NCBI RefSeq assembly: GCF_019991125.1
Contig: NZ_JAGENB010000004.1
Location: forward strand, 186,001-250,000
Direction: 5' to 3'
Origin: Phyllobacterium calauticae
GTDB taxonomy: Bacteria; Pseudomonadota; Alphaproteobacteria; Rhizobiales; Rhizobiaceae
DNA: 64,000 nucleotides
Shown here piece by piece: positions 1 through 8,543 of this stretch. The position numbers and the translations under genes were made by a program. The first letter of the stretch is position 1; each line of letters opens with the position of its first letter. The notes under the pieces were generated by a model that was not told the DNA's origin, made no database searches, and saw nothing but the letters and a program-made list of their open reading frames with translations.

Positions 1-421
1 TCTCGATGGCAATATCGGCCCCAAGCGCGGCAAGTGCACTGACATGCATGTTGACGGGCCGGGCACCAATTGCACATCCGCCGGGCAGCGAAACCCTGGC
101 ATGCCCGAAGCGGGCGAGCAGCGGCCCAAGAACCAGTATGGTCGCACGCATTCGCCTGACTGTGTCATAGGATGTTTCCTTCGACACAACGGCGCTTGTA
201 TCGATGGTTGCCGCATGCGGCGACCGGTCAATGCGCGCGCCGTGGAGTTGCACCACGCCCAGCATGTTCTCGACGTCATTGACAGCTGGCAGATTGGTCA
301 GTTCCAGCGGATAGGGACTCAGCAGCGCAGCGGCGATTTGCGGGAGTGCCGCATTTTTCGCGCCGGAAATCGTCACCGCGCCTTCCAGCCTGTTTCCCCC
401 GATGATCCGTAATCTATCCAT
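1..421 (-). CDS. murA: UDP-N-acetylglucosamine 1-carboxyvinyltransferase (partial, 3' end outside window)
   Basis: MurA transfers enolpyruvate from PEP to UDP-GlcNAc, the first committed step of peptidoglycan synthesis, in the cytoplasm. Only about the first 140 codons are present; the gene runs off the left edge. Visible landmarks are the start MDRLRIIGGN, the substrate-binding lysine in SGAKNAALP (Lys22) and the catalytic cysteine in LPGGCAIGARP (Cys116), all at family positions. The start is the ATG at 421-419, with only a weak GGCAGTGG-like ribosome site. The surroundings are accessory rather than cell-wall genes, so this may be a second copy; that is inference. An RpiR-type regulator is divergent, 346 bases away. 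Confidence 0.9.
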   Translation of the reverse strand, partial: MDRLRIIGGNRLEGAVTISGAKNAALPQIAAALLSPYPLELTNLPAVNDVENMLGVVQLHGARIDRSPHAATIDTSAVVSKETSYDTVRRMRATILVLGPLLARFGHARVSLPGGCAIGARPVNMHVSALAALGADIAIE

Positions 422-767
422 GATAACCACTGCCTGATCTGAGGAGCATGAAAATAGGGTGGGCTTCGTTCGACACCCTCTTCACCTGCAGGTTGCGTTC
501 GACATAGAAGGCACAACCATCATGGCGATGCACAAAAACTAATTGATCATTCCACGGTGTCAATTGATTTAGGAATATATTATTCTACGTCAGATTATTT
601 GCGGCGCGATGCTTTTATCGGGAACGCTTCTGACGCCATTGCGAGGAGTAGCCAGTGCTTTGAATTGACGGTAGGTATGTCATTTCGGCGAGCCTGAAGG
701 CTCCGATTATTCCATAGGTCCGCGCTTTGGCGCGAGCAGCCTGAACGGCCAACGCGCAAAGGAACGC
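422..767. other. Intergenic region between divergent murA and rpiR-type regulator
   Basis: This stretch of 346 bases has no convincing gene. It is AT-rich around 535-600 and should hold the promoters of both flanking genes. It contains a palindrome-like ATTGATCATT element near 542-551, a second CAATTGATT copy near 571, and the inverted repeat described separately at 573-585. The ribosome site AAAGGAAC lies just before the regulator start at 768. Confidence 0.5.
573..585. promoter_or_regulatory. Candidate operator, inverted repeat GAATA-TAT-TATTC
   Basis: The 13 bases form perfect 5-base arms around a 3-base centre inside the AT-rich part of the murA/rpiR intergenic region. An RpiR-family autoregulatory site is a reasonable guess because such regulators usually bind short palindromes near their own gene. 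No binding data; the role is inference. Confidence 0.3.
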
Positions 768-1625
768 ATGTCTATACTGCAGAAAATCAATGCACAGTTG
801 GACTCCATGGCGCCTGCCGATCGCCAGATCGGGCAGTTCATCATCGACAATCCGGATCAGATGCTGCGGCTGTCATCGGCTGCTCTGGCCGTGGAGACGG
901 GCCGGAGCCAGTCCAGTGTGGTGAAGTTCAGCCAGAAGCTCGGCTACGCCGGCTATATGGAGCTGAAGCTCGCCGTCAGCGAAGCCAAGGCACAGGAATG
1001 GACAGCTCCGGCGGGAATGATCCACGGTACGATCGAAATAGGCGACAGCTATCTCGTCATCCTGCAGAAACTGATCGGCAGCAAACAATTGTCGATGCAG
1101 CAGACGGTTGCCGTCAACAATGAAAAGGACATCGGCATCGCTTTGGAAATCCTGCGCAAGGCCCGGCGCATTCATATGGCAGGTGTCGGCGCATCGTCGC
1201 TGGTGGCACGGGATTTTGCCTATAAGCTGATGAAGCTCGGGCGCAATGTGCTGCACGACAGTGACAGCCATGTCCAGATGGCCAACGCATCCACGCTTGG
1301 AGCTGATGACGTCTTGTTCGCCCTCTCCTATTCAGGCGACAGTATCGAGACGTTGCGCATTGCCGAGCTTGCCAGCCAGCGCGGCGCGACCGTCATTGCC
1401 GTGACAGGGCTGAAGGATAACCCGCTGAGCCGCGTCGCGGACATTCGGCTTTACACCTTTGCCGATGAAGAACGCGTTCGCTCTTCATCCATCACGGCAA
1501 GGGATGCGCAATTGACGCTGACCGACCTGTTGTTCATCCTGTTCATTCAGGGGCAACCGGATGCCCATGAATATATTCACAACAGCGAAGTTGCAGTCTC
1601 CGTTCTGAAGGCTGAGCACCTCTAA
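768..1625 (+). CDS. MurR/RpiR family transcriptional regulator
   Basis: This 285-residue protein has an N-terminal helix-turn-helix domain (about residues 1-77, including ETGRSQSSVVKFSQKLGY) and a C-terminal sugar isomerase (SIS) domain (about 115-250, with GVGASSLVARDFAYK and LSYSGDSIETL). Members sense phosphosugars or other small metabolites and control adjacent catabolic genes. The ATG at 768 has AAAGGAAC seven bases upstream. It is divergent from murA, which includes an aminosugar nucleotide step, so an aminosugar-related ligand is possible. It converges on a TRAP transporter gene (38-base gap), which it might also control. The target is not determinable from the sequence. Confidence 0.9.
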   Translation: MSILQKINAQLDSMAPADRQIGQFIIDNPDQMLRLSSAALAVETGRSQSSVVKFSQKLGYAGYMELKLAVSEAKAQEWTAPAGMIHGTIEIGDSYLVILQKLIGSKQLSMQQTVAVNNEKDIGIALEILRKARRIHMAGVGASSLVARDFAYKLMKLGRNVLHDSDSHVQMANASTLGADDVLFALSYSGDSIETLRIAELASQRGATVIAVTGLKDNPLSRVADIRLYTFADEERVRSSSITARDAQLTLTDLLFILFIQGQPDAHEYIHNSEVAVSVLKAEHL

Positions 1626-1663
1626 CGGCCCCGGCAGGCTATCCATACCGGCATCGGCTTCGC

Positions 1664-2665
1664 TTATGAAACGGCCTGGATTGCCCTGATTCTGTCGAGG
1701 CCTCCGACAATGGGAGCGAATTGCTGCCATACCCCCTGCGCGCCGCCTTCCCACGCCGCGCGATTTTCCGGCTGGAGAATTTTACCCCCGTGATCCCCAG
1801 CGGCTTTCATCGATCCGGTTTCGTCCTCGACGATCAATTGGCTGAAGTAACCGGCACCGGCGGCTGACGCTTCAAGGAATATCTGCTTTTGCTCGGCGTT
1901 GAGGCTGCTCCAAAACGCCGCCGAATAATAGACAACACCAGACGCCCAGACATGGCCAGTCTCGGTCAGATACGGCACAACTTCGTACAACTTGAAACCC
2001 GCATAGGCCGATTTCGTCAGGTCCATTGCGTCTGCGACGCCGGTCGACAGAGCGTTATAGGTTTCGGTGATAGGGATGCCGATCGGCGTGGTGCCAAATG
2101 CGGCCCAGAGCTTGGTATGCAGAGGGCTCTGGACAACCCGAATCCGCTTGCCCTTGAGCTGTTCTGGTCGCGTGACGGGTTCCTTGGTCAGAAGATGGCG
2201 CGCGCCGTAGTTGATATAGCCGCCGACGACAAAATTCTGTGCGAGAAGTTTCTCCTTGAGTCCTGTTCCCACCTCTCCCTGTACGACTTTACGCACATGC
2301 CCGGCATCGCGGAAGAGAAACGGCAGATCAAGAATCTGCAACTCGGGCACCCAGCCGGAAAGCCATGACACTGTTGACTGACTGGCCTGGATCGAGCCGA
2401 GCCGCACGCCTTCCGCAACTTCCTTCTCGCCCCCGAGCGCACCATTCTTGACGATATTGAACCTGAACTGGCCGGGCAGCTTCGCTTCGACGAGGTCGCG
2501 AATTTTGAACCATATCTTGGTTTCCGGTTTGTCATCGCCGAAAAGAGAGGCAACCGTGATCGTTTTGGTTTGAGCGGCGGCACGGCCGACAAGCACAGGG
2601 GCGGCAAGCACTGCCGTTCCAACGACGGCGACGGATTTGATGAAGGTACGGCGATGCATGGTCAT
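1664..2665 (-). CDS. TRAP transporter solute-binding protein, DctP family
   Basis: Periplasmic receptor of a tripartite ATP-independent transporter. The 333-residue precursor starts with a Tat-like signal (HRRTFIK, then a hydrophobic run ending near VGRAAAQ), followed by a DctP domain from about residue 35 to 320. The segment GKRIRVVQSPLHTKLWAAFG contains the arginine that in this family contacts a carboxylate ligand. It is the last gene of a minus-strand operon, 18 bases after the fused permease gene. The substrate is unknown; the linked SsuD-like monooxygenase makes an organosulfonate or similar organic acid a hypothesis only. Confidence 0.92.
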   Translation of the reverse strand: MTMHRRTFIKSVAVVGTAVLAAPVLVGRAAAQTKTITVASLFGDDKPETKIWFKIRDLVEAKLPGQFRFNIVKNGALGGEKEVAEGVRLGSIQASQSTVSWLSGWVPELQILDLPFLFRDAGHVRKVVQGEVGTGLKEKLLAQNFVVGGYINYGARHLLTKEPVTRPEQLKGKRIRVVQSPLHTKLWAAFGTTPIGIPITETYNALSTGVADAMDLTKSAYAGFKLYEVVPYLTETGHVWASGVVYYSAAFWSSLNAEQKQIFLEASAAGAGYFSQLIVEDETGSMKAAGDHGGKILQPENRAAWEGGAQGVWQQFAPIVGGLDRIRAIQAVS

Positions 2666-2683
2666 TGGATGGCTTCCTGATTT

Positions 2684-4513
2684 CTAGAAAATGATGGCCC
2701 AGGCGCAAATGATCGCCAGAGATACGAGCAGAGCGAAGAGATAGGGAACAACAGCGCGAAACAGCGCCGATGCCGGCAGACGCGTGACACCGCTGACGAC
2801 GAAGATCAGCATGCCAAGGGGTGGTGTCAGCCCATGGATCATCAGATTGACGACGATGATCACCCCGAAATGGACGGGATCGATACCGGCGACCACCGCG
2901 GCGGGGAGCAGGATCGGTCCAAACAGAAGTATTGCGGCTCCGATATCGAGCACCAGCCCGACGACGAGCAAAATGAGATTCGAAAGCAGCAGCACGGCGA
3001 TTGCGCTTCCGCCGAGCGCGGAGGTCAGATTCGAGATAAGCCCGGAGACATCGTCCACCGCCAGCAGGAATGCAAACGGCCCCGCGGTTCCGATCAGCAG
3101 TCCGATGGCCGAGGCTTCCGTCGCTGCCTGCCTGAACGCGCTGACGAGCGAACCGAACCGCAGACGCGCGCCGATCCCGAGCAGCAGCGTATAGATCGCC
3201 GCAAGTGCCGCCGCTTCCGTCGTTGTGACGACGCCCATGCGGATACCGACGACAACGATGATGCCGAGGCCGAATGCCGGAATTGCTCCGATGGCGGCAT
3301 TCCAGCGTTCTGCTCCGCTCGCGCGCGGTTGGGGCTGTTGCTCGCGAACGGTGATGTGGATGGCGACTGCAAGGCAGATGGCCATCACGCCGCCGGCAAA
3401 AAATCCGCCAACAAGCAGCGAGCCCACCGAGAGATTGGTCGCCGCGGCCAGGATCAGGAATGCGACGGACGGCGGGATGATGTTGTCAAGAACCGAGGTG
3501 GAGGCAATGATGGCGGCGGCCTGCGCTGGCGGATAGCCGCGCTTGACCAGTTCGGGCTGGAATGTCGATGCACCAAAGGCCGCATTGGCAACGGATGAAC
3601 CTGACGCACCGGAAAACAGCACGCTGGTCAAAAGCGTCGTCTGCGCCAATCCGGCGCGGCGATGGCCGACAAGCGCGGATGCGAACCGCACCAATTGGTT
3701 GGCAACACCCGAGGCCGTCAGCAATCCGCCGGCCAGCAGGAAGAAAGGAATGGCTAGAAGCAGAAACTTTGACATGCCGGTGACCGTGGAGGCGACAACG
3801 GCAGGCTCGGGCAATGTACTGCCGAAGGCAATCACGACATAGGCCGCCGCAAGAAATGCGTGCGGCAGCGGCGCTGCCACCACCAGACCTATGGCCGCGA
3901 TCAATCCGAGAACAATGCTTGGAGGCCAGGCGCGCCCCAAATCAAGGTGCGGAATAGCAAAGTAAAGGGCAGCTCCGATTATATAGGCCGTGACAATCTG
4001 CACTACTTTGCCATCTGCCAAGCGTTGCAACAGCACGGCGACAAGCAACAATGAACCGCCCGCGCCGAGGAAACCGAACCGTATCCACTCCGGCAGCCCC
4101 AATGTCGGTGAAACACCACCGAGCAATGTCATGATCTCGCTGCCACCGAAGCTCAGGATAAATCCGGTCAAGACCGTAAAGATATCGGCGATGGCATTGG
4201 CAACAACTCTGCCAGATGGAGGCAACAGGTTGGCAAAGACGTCAAGCCGCATGGCCAGGGCACTGTTCAGACTGAGGGGCGCGCCGAAAGCGATGAGTGC
4301 AACGTGCAGCCACACCGACAGGTCCTCCGACCCCATGAAGCCAGCACTGAACACGTACCGCAGCACGACCGTTGCCAGGACAGCCGCGAGCAAGAGTGCG
4401 AGCAAAGCAGCACAGAGCCAGCCAAGCACAGTTTCCAATCGCCTGAGCAGTTGGCCTGAAATCCGGGCAAGTCCAGCGCCGGGTAGAGGTTCTGTGGTTT
4501 CAATGAGGGTCAC
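2684..4513 (-). CDS. TRAP transporter fused permease, DctQ-DctM
   Basis: A fusion of the small 4-helix DctQ subunit (about residues 20-180) and the large DctM subunit (about 185-609) of a TRAP transporter, which uses an ion gradient to move the solute delivered by the DctP protein. Many hydrophobic segments are visible; DctM-type motifs include FSGASGSSVANAAFGAST and GLTPPLGMLIFVVSG. The reading frame is open further upstream, but that part overlaps the monooxygenase gene and is low-complexity, so the GTG at 4513-4511 (MTLIETTEP) is preferred, giving 609 residues. It lies 32 bases after the upstream gene and 18 before the binding-protein gene. Confidence 0.9.
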   Translation of the reverse strand: MTLIETTEPLPGAGLARISGQLLRRLETVLGWLCAALLALLLAAVLATVVLRYVFSAGFMGSEDLSVWLHVALIAFGAPLSLNSALAMRLDVFANLLPPSGRVVANAIADIFTVLTGFILSFGGSEIMTLLGGVSPTLGLPEWIRFGFLGAGGSLLLVAVLLQRLADGKVVQIVTAYIIGAALYFAIPHLDLGRAWPPSIVLGLIAAIGLVVAAPLPHAFLAAAYVVIAFGSTLPEPAVVASTVTGMSKFLLLAIPFFLLAGGLLTASGVANQLVRFASALVGHRRAGLAQTTLLTSVLFSGASGSSVANAAFGASTFQPELVKRGYPPAQAAAIIASTSVLDNIIPPSVAFLILAAATNLSVGSLLVGGFFAGGVMAICLAVAIHITVREQQPQPRASGAERWNAAIGAIPAFGLGIIVVVGIRMGVVTTTEAAALAAIYTLLLGIGARLRFGSLVSAFRQAATEASAIGLLIGTAGPFAFLLAVDDVSGLISNLTSALGGSAIAVLLLSNLILLVVGLVLDIGAAILLFGPILLPAAVVAGIDPVHFGVIIVVNLMIHGLTPPLGMLIFVVSGVTRLPASALFRAVVPYLFALLVSLAIICAWAIIF

Positions 4514-4545
4514 GAATTTTTCTCTTTTGCTTAGGCGGTAAGAAG

Positions 4546-5676
4546 CTATGCGGATTTGGCACTGCCGAGATCTTTGTCGAACAATGTCGACCAGGTGAAA
4601 TGTTTCGCTTGCGAAACCTCTCGCGTAACGTCGAGACGCGGCAGCACCAATTCGCCAAAGCGATATGCCTCCTCCAGAAGCGGCATCCCGGAGAGAATGA
4701 ACGTGTCGACACCCGCCTGCCTGTAGGCGTCCATCGTCCGCAGAACGGTGTCGGGAGAACCAACGATGGCGGTCCCCGGTCCGGGGCGGACAAGACCGAT
4801 TCCGGCCCACAGATTGGGCGCTATCTCGAGATCGCGCAGATCATCCGGCTTGTGGCCTCCATGCAGCGCACTCATGCGTTGCTGACCAACGGAATCACTC
4901 TTGGAGACAAATCGCTGATTGGCGGCGATCGCGGCGGCATCCATGCGCGCATAAAGATCATTGGCGGCATCCCACGCCTTGGCGTCGGTCTCCCTCACGA
5001 TGACGTAGAGCCTGATCCCATATTCAAGCGTCCGGCCGAGCCTGGTGGCCCGCTCCTTGACTGCATCGATCTTCCGCCTGATCTGGTCGGGGGTTTCGCC
5101 CCAGGAGAGGTAAACGTCGACATGCTTGGCTGCAACGTCGAGCGCCTTGTCGGAAGAACCGCCGAACCAGAGTGGCGGCGGTGCGATACTGGTTCCAACG
5201 GGCAAGGCGAGTTTGGCACCCTCCGTTGAAAAATACCTGCCCTGATGGGTCACGCTTTCGCCGGCAAAGAGCCGATGCCAAAGGGTGAGATATTCGTCCG
5301 CCATGTCGTAACGCTGGTCGTGCGGCAGTGTCATTCCGTAGGCACCCAGCATTTTGGCATCGCCCGAAACGACATTGACGAGCAAGCGACCGCGCGAAAA
5401 CTCCTGAAACGTTGCAGCCATTTTGGCAAGCAGCGTTGGCGCAATCAGACCGGGATGGACCGCCACCAGAAATTTCATGCGCTCGGTGTAGGGAAGAAGC
5501 GCGCCCGCCAGAACCCAGACATCGTGAGCCCCGGTTGCAAAGAGTGCTCCGGTATAGCCGAGATGATCATAGGCCTGCGCCAATTGCCGGTAATAGCCGT
5601 AGTCGACCTGGCGCGAGCCTTCAGGCTGCCAGGGATAGGCACCATCCGGTGCGCACATGTACCAAAGTACGTTCAT
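4546..5676 (-). CDS. LLM-class flavin-dependent monooxygenase, SsuD-like
   Basis: The 376-residue protein aligns by eye along its whole length with alkanesulfonate monooxygenase SsuD (shared blocks include EGSRQVDYGY, LWFGGSSDKALD, SDSVGQQRMSALH, NLWAGIGLVRPGPGT). SsuD uses reduced FMN and O2 to cleave C-S bonds of sulfonates. Two SsuD active-site positions look different: the His of GIRLHVIVRET is Tyr here (GIRLYVIVRET), and the region of SsuD Cys54 reads ATGAHDVWVL without cysteine. The substrate may therefore differ. No dedicated flavin reductase gene is in this operon; one lies 3 kb away at 8544. The gene sits between an SsuA-fold gene (15 bases) and the TRAP genes. Confidence 0.88.
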   Translation of the reverse strand: MNVLWYMCAPDGAYPWQPEGSRQVDYGYYRQLAQAYDHLGYTGALFATGAHDVWVLAGALLPYTERMKFLVAVHPGLIAPTLLAKMAATFQEFSRGRLLVNVVSGDAKMLGAYGMTLPHDQRYDMADEYLTLWHRLFAGESVTHQGRYFSTEGAKLALPVGTSIAPPPLWFGGSSDKALDVAAKHVDVYLSWGETPDQIRRKIDAVKERATRLGRTLEYGIRLYVIVRETDAKAWDAANDLYARMDAAAIAANQRFVSKSDSVGQQRMSALHGGHKPDDLRDLEIAPNLWAGIGLVRPGPGTAIVGSPDTVLRTMDAYRQAGVDTFILSGMPLLEEAYRFGELVLPRLDVTREVSQAKHFTWSTLFDKDLGSAKSA

Positions 5677-5691
5677 GACATTCTCCTCCGC

Positions 5692-6534
5692 TCAGACACC
5701 GCGGGCTAACTGTCCAAGGCGGACGGGGTTCTTAAAATATCCATGTCGATACAAGGTGTCTGCCTCTTCCTGCTGCTCGGCGATGATGTGTTGATCGGCT
5801 GCCACGACGCTGAAGTCCCGGGATCGAACCACCCGCTCCCATGCGTCGAGGTCGGCATCGCCCGCACCATTCGCAACAAGCCGTTCGGCGGCAATGTGCG
5901 CATCCGCTGCCACCTCGCAACCGATGCGGGACAATTCCGCGACAATCTGCTGGCGAATTTCCTTGGACAGCCGGCGATCTTCCGTCGTCCAGAACAGCGA
6001 GCGGTTGGGAATTGTCGAACCGCAACGCGCAATCAGACGAATGTCGCTGCGTTCCATCGCCTTTTCCAGACGTGGCGCCATCGCAATCCAGGCATCCACA
6101 CGTCCTTCAAGCAGGGCCGGCAGTGAATCTGCTGCCCCGGTTTCGAGGCGGCTGACATCCGGCAGTCGCAGCCGTTCGCCTTCGAGGGCGCGCGCCAGAA
6201 GATATGTATGAAACGAACCGTCGATCAGAGAAATACGCTTCCCCCTCAGATCGGCAACGGAACGGATGGGGCTGTCCCTGGCGACGAAAATACCACCATT
6301 GGCTGGCCGTGGCGCGGAAGCCGCGATGTAGGTGACATTCCAGCCCGTGGCCTCAGCAGCAATCGGCGGTGTCGATCCGGTACCGCCAAAATCGATCTGA
6401 CCGTTACCGATAAGCCTGATGGTGTCGCGGCCTTCGTTGTAATGGACAAATTCCGGCTCAAGCCCCGAAAAAGCTTCGGGCCAGGCTTGTGCAAGGCGCA
6501 AGTGCAAGTTGCTCGGATGAACGCCGATTTTCAT
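5692..6534 (-). CDS. SsuA/NMT1-fold protein without signal peptide
   Basis: This 280-residue protein has the two-lobed type 2 binding fold of SsuA/TauA/NMT1 proteins (IGVHPSNLHLRLA, IDFGGTGSTPPIAAEA, SVADLRGKRISLIDGS). The start is the ATG at 6534 (MKIGVHPSN); no signal peptide is visible there, and the upstream extension of the frame is not signal-like either. It should be cytosolic. The fold also occurs in cytosolic enzymes such as the DszB desulfinase, but the DszB-type active-site cysteine is not seen near the N-terminus (HPSN there). It is the first gene of the operon ending in the TRAP binding protein. Function unknown: enzyme, chaperone-like carrier or ligand sensor are all possible. 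Confidence 0.75.
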   Translation of the reverse strand: MKIGVHPSNLHLRLAQAWPEAFSGLEPEFVHYNEGRDTIRLIGNGQIDFGGTGSTPPIAAEATGWNVTYIAASAPRPANGGIFVARDSPIRSVADLRGKRISLIDGSFHTYLLARALEGERLRLPDVSRLETGAADSLPALLEGRVDAWIAMAPRLEKAMERSDIRLIARCGSTIPNRSLFWTTEDRRLSKEIRQQIVAELSRIGCEVAADAHIAAERLVANGAGDADLDAWERVVRSRDFSVVAADQHIIAEQQEEADTLYRHGYFKNPVRLGQLARGV

Positions 6535-6570
6535 GCTGATGTTCCAATAGGATTGAAATGACTGCAGAAA

Positions 6571-6594
6571 ACAATTTATATTTTTATATATTGT
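6571..6594. promoter_or_regulatory. Candidate ArsR-family operator
   Basis: ACAATTTATA and TATATATTGT form 10-base inverted arms with one mismatch around a TTTT centre. The site lies in the 224-base gap between the divergent SsuA-fold gene (start 6534) and the ArsR gene (start 6759), 37 bases before the former. AT-rich palindromes of this size are typical of ArsR/SmtB dimers. Control of the monooxygenase/TRAP operon by the ArsR protein is inferred from position. Confidence 0.45.
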
Positions 6595-6758
6595 TGAGGA
6601 AAGGCAGCCATCCCAATTCATGCACTGTGGCGAGACAAGATTTCCAATGGCCGGGGAAAGGGGAGAACAATTTTGCATTCTTGCCGGAGGCCGGTTTTGC
6701 GCATTGAAAGCGAAGACACCTCAATCTATCTTTTTATGAATGATGAGGGACACCAGTC

Positions 6759-7133
6759 ATGGCAAAAACGATTTCGCCCAAACTCTGCCGCAGCGTGGGA
6801 GACGCAAGCGAGCTGCTCAAGCACATTGCCAATCCCAACCGCCTTTCGATCGTATGCTATCTGATGGAGCAGGAAAGCTCCGTGTCACATCTTGAGGAGG
6901 AGCTCGGCATTCGCCAGCCCACGCTTTCCCAGCAGTTGAGCGAATTGCGCGATGCCGGCATTATTGAAGGGCGGCGTGACGGCAAGACCATTTTCTATCG
7001 TGTCGCCGACCACAGGATTGAAAGACTGGTGCAAACACTGCGCGACCTGTTTTCCGGACTGGACGATGTTACCGGCAAGCATTCGATGAAAAATTCTGGC
7101 GGCATCCCCGTCGATGAAATGATGTTCGACTGA
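6759..7133 (+). CDS. ArsR family winged-helix transcriptional regulator
   Basis: This 124-residue protein has a single winged helix-turn-helix domain (about residues 15-95; KHIANPNRLSIVCYL, the recognition helix RQPTLSQQLSELRDAG, and the wing GRRDGKTIFYRV). No paired-cysteine metal site of the ArsR or CadC type is apparent, so it probably senses something other than a soft metal, or a redox state. It starts at ATG 6759 and is followed after 7 bases by a GST gene, with which it probably forms an operon. The divergent monooxygenase/TRAP operon is its likely target. Confidence 0.88.
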   Translation: MAKTISPKLCRSVGDASELLKHIANPNRLSIVCYLMEQESSVSHLEEELGIRQPTLSQQLSELRDAGIIEGRRDGKTIFYRVADHRIERLVQTLRDLFSGLDDVTGKHSMKNSGGIPVDEMMFD

Positions 7134-7140
7134 AGCCGCC

Positions 7141-7770
7141 GTGATTGACCTTTACACATGGATCACCCCCAACGGATTGAAGGTTGCCATCGCGCTCGAA
7201 GAGTTCGGCGTGCCATACCGCATCCAAGCCATCGACATCACCAGGGGAGAACAGTTTGCCGCCAGCTATCTCGATATAAACCCCGGCGGGAAAATACCCG
7301 CAATCATTGACAATGAAACCGGTATCAAACTCACGGAATCGAGCGCGATTCTGCTCTATCTGGCGGAAAAAACCGGAAAGTACCTGCCACGCAAGGGCAT
7401 TCCGCGTGTGCAAACCCTGGAGTGGCTGATGTGGCAGACCGGCGGGCTGGGGCCGACGCTGGGGCACGCGCATCACTTCCTGACCTACCATCAGGGGAAG
7501 GCTCCGTTTGCAGAGGACCTTTTCCGCAATGATACCCGCCGTCTCTATGGAACGCTGGACGCACGACTGGCTGACCGCCCTCATCTGGCCGGCGACTATT
7601 CGATAGCCGATATGGCGGCATGGCCGTGGGTTTCACGGTTCAAACGTCACGAGATCGATCTGCACGACTACCCCCACGTGAAACGATGGTACCTTCATAT
7701 CGCCGAACGGGAAGCAGTCCAGCGCGGCTATCGTGTGCCCCATTTCACGGGAGCGGTGCCGCTACCTTGA
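7141..7770 (+). CDS. Glutathione S-transferase, YfcG/YghU-like (Nu class)
   Basis: This 209-residue protein has an N-terminal thioredoxin-fold domain (about 1-85; LYTWITPNGLKVAIALEE, GGKIPAIID, ESSAILLYLAEKTGKYLP) and an all-helical C-terminal domain (90-200; LMWQTGGLGPTLG, YSIADMAAWPW). The TPNG motif and overall match resemble E. coli YfcG and YghU, which bind two glutathiones and reduce disulfides rather than conjugate xenobiotics. The start is GTG at 7141, 7 bases after the ArsR stop, so translation is probably coupled. A thiol-related step in the neighbouring sulfonate-like pathway is possible but inferred. Confidence 0.88.
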   Translation: MIDLYTWITPNGLKVAIALEEFGVPYRIQAIDITRGEQFAASYLDINPGGKIPAIIDNETGIKLTESSAILLYLAEKTGKYLPRKGIPRVQTLEWLMWQTGGLGPTLGHAHHFLTYHQGKAPFAEDLFRNDTRRLYGTLDARLADRPHLAGDYSIADMAAWPWVSRFKRHEIDLHDYPHVKRWYLHIAEREAVQRGYRVPHFTGAVPLP

Positions 7771-7777
7771 CGGATGA

Positions 7778-8521
7778 TCACGCCAAATTGCCCACCTGCT
7801 CCACGTTGGATGCGGGGGACGGCGATTTGATCCGGGGGAAATCATAGCCATTCACCTTGGATGTCATGTATCCGGCCCCGACCAGCGCTTCGGCAACCTT
7901 GACGGCTGCCGTGACGCCGTCAATAACGGGAATACCGGTCGCGGCACTGAGCCGGTCGCATAACAACGACATGCCCGCACAACCAAGAACGATCGCTTCC
8001 GCGCGGTCTTCCAGTTTCGCCTTGCCGATTTCAAGCACGAGAAGACGCTCTGCCTCGACCGGGTCCTCATCCAGTCCCAGCACCGGCAGATTGATGGAGC
8101 GCACGTTGCGGCAATGATGGTTCGCGCCGTAAGCGCTGACCAGATCTTCAATAATCGGGATGGAGCGGGGCAATGTCGTGATCACCGTGAAGCGCCGGCT
8201 GATGGTCATCGCGACCTGTATGGCGGCCTGGCAGATGCCGATCACGGGGCCCCGTGCAATCTCGCGTGCCGCATGCAGGCCGGGATCATCGAAGCAGGCA
8301 ATGACATAGGCATCCACGCCTTGCGCCTGCCCCTTGCGTATTTCGGAAAGCATGGCCGGAACAGCCATGGCCTCGTCGGCCCCACCCTCGATGCTCACCG
8401 GCGTATCCACGGGATTAACCGCGGTGACGCGCGTTGTCGGATAGGCCACCCGGACGGCACTTTCCAGAACCTGGGAAGTCATGGACGCAGTGGAGTTTGG
8501 ATTGATGAGAAGAATATGCAC
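7778..8521 (-). CDS. Aspartate/glutamate/hydantoin racemase family protein
   Basis: This 247-residue protein belongs to the cofactor-independent racemase superfamily that uses two cysteines as acid/base pair. The start MHILLINPNST is typical of the hydantoin racemase branch, and the two cysteines are visible in VIACFDDPGL and VLGCAGM. Such enzymes racemise hydantoins or amino acids; some relatives are maleate isomerases or arylmalonate decarboxylases. It follows the flavin reductase gene by 22 bases on the minus strand. Linkage to the GntR/amidohydrolase/ABC locus suggests a role in breakdown of a ring amide or an amino acid derivative, but the exact substrate is not determinable. Confidence 0.82.
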   Translation of the reverse strand: MHILLINPNSTASMTSQVLESAVRVAYPTTRVTAVNPVDTPVSIEGGADEAMAVPAMLSEIRKGQAQGVDAYVIACFDDPGLHAAREIARGPVIGICQAAIQVAMTISRRFTVITTLPRSIPIIEDLVSAYGANHHCRNVRSINLPVLGLDEDPVEAERLLVLEIGKAKLEDRAEAIVLGCAGMSLLCDRLSAATGIPVIDGVTAAVKVAEALVGAGYMTSKVNGYDFPRIKSPSPASNVEQVGNLA

Positions 8522-8543
8522 GGTCGAGTTCCTTCAGCGCCAC

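Noticed and set aside
2784-3598. Long open frames on the plus strand opposite the TRAP permease
   Set aside because: Composition is biased and typical of antisense shadows of a high-GC gene; no family features or ribosome sites.
4514-4810. Upstream extension of the TRAP permease frame
   Set aside because: It lies wholly inside the monooxygenase gene, is rich in Arg/Ser and Gly without a membrane pattern, and the GTG at 4513 gives a normal DctQ start.
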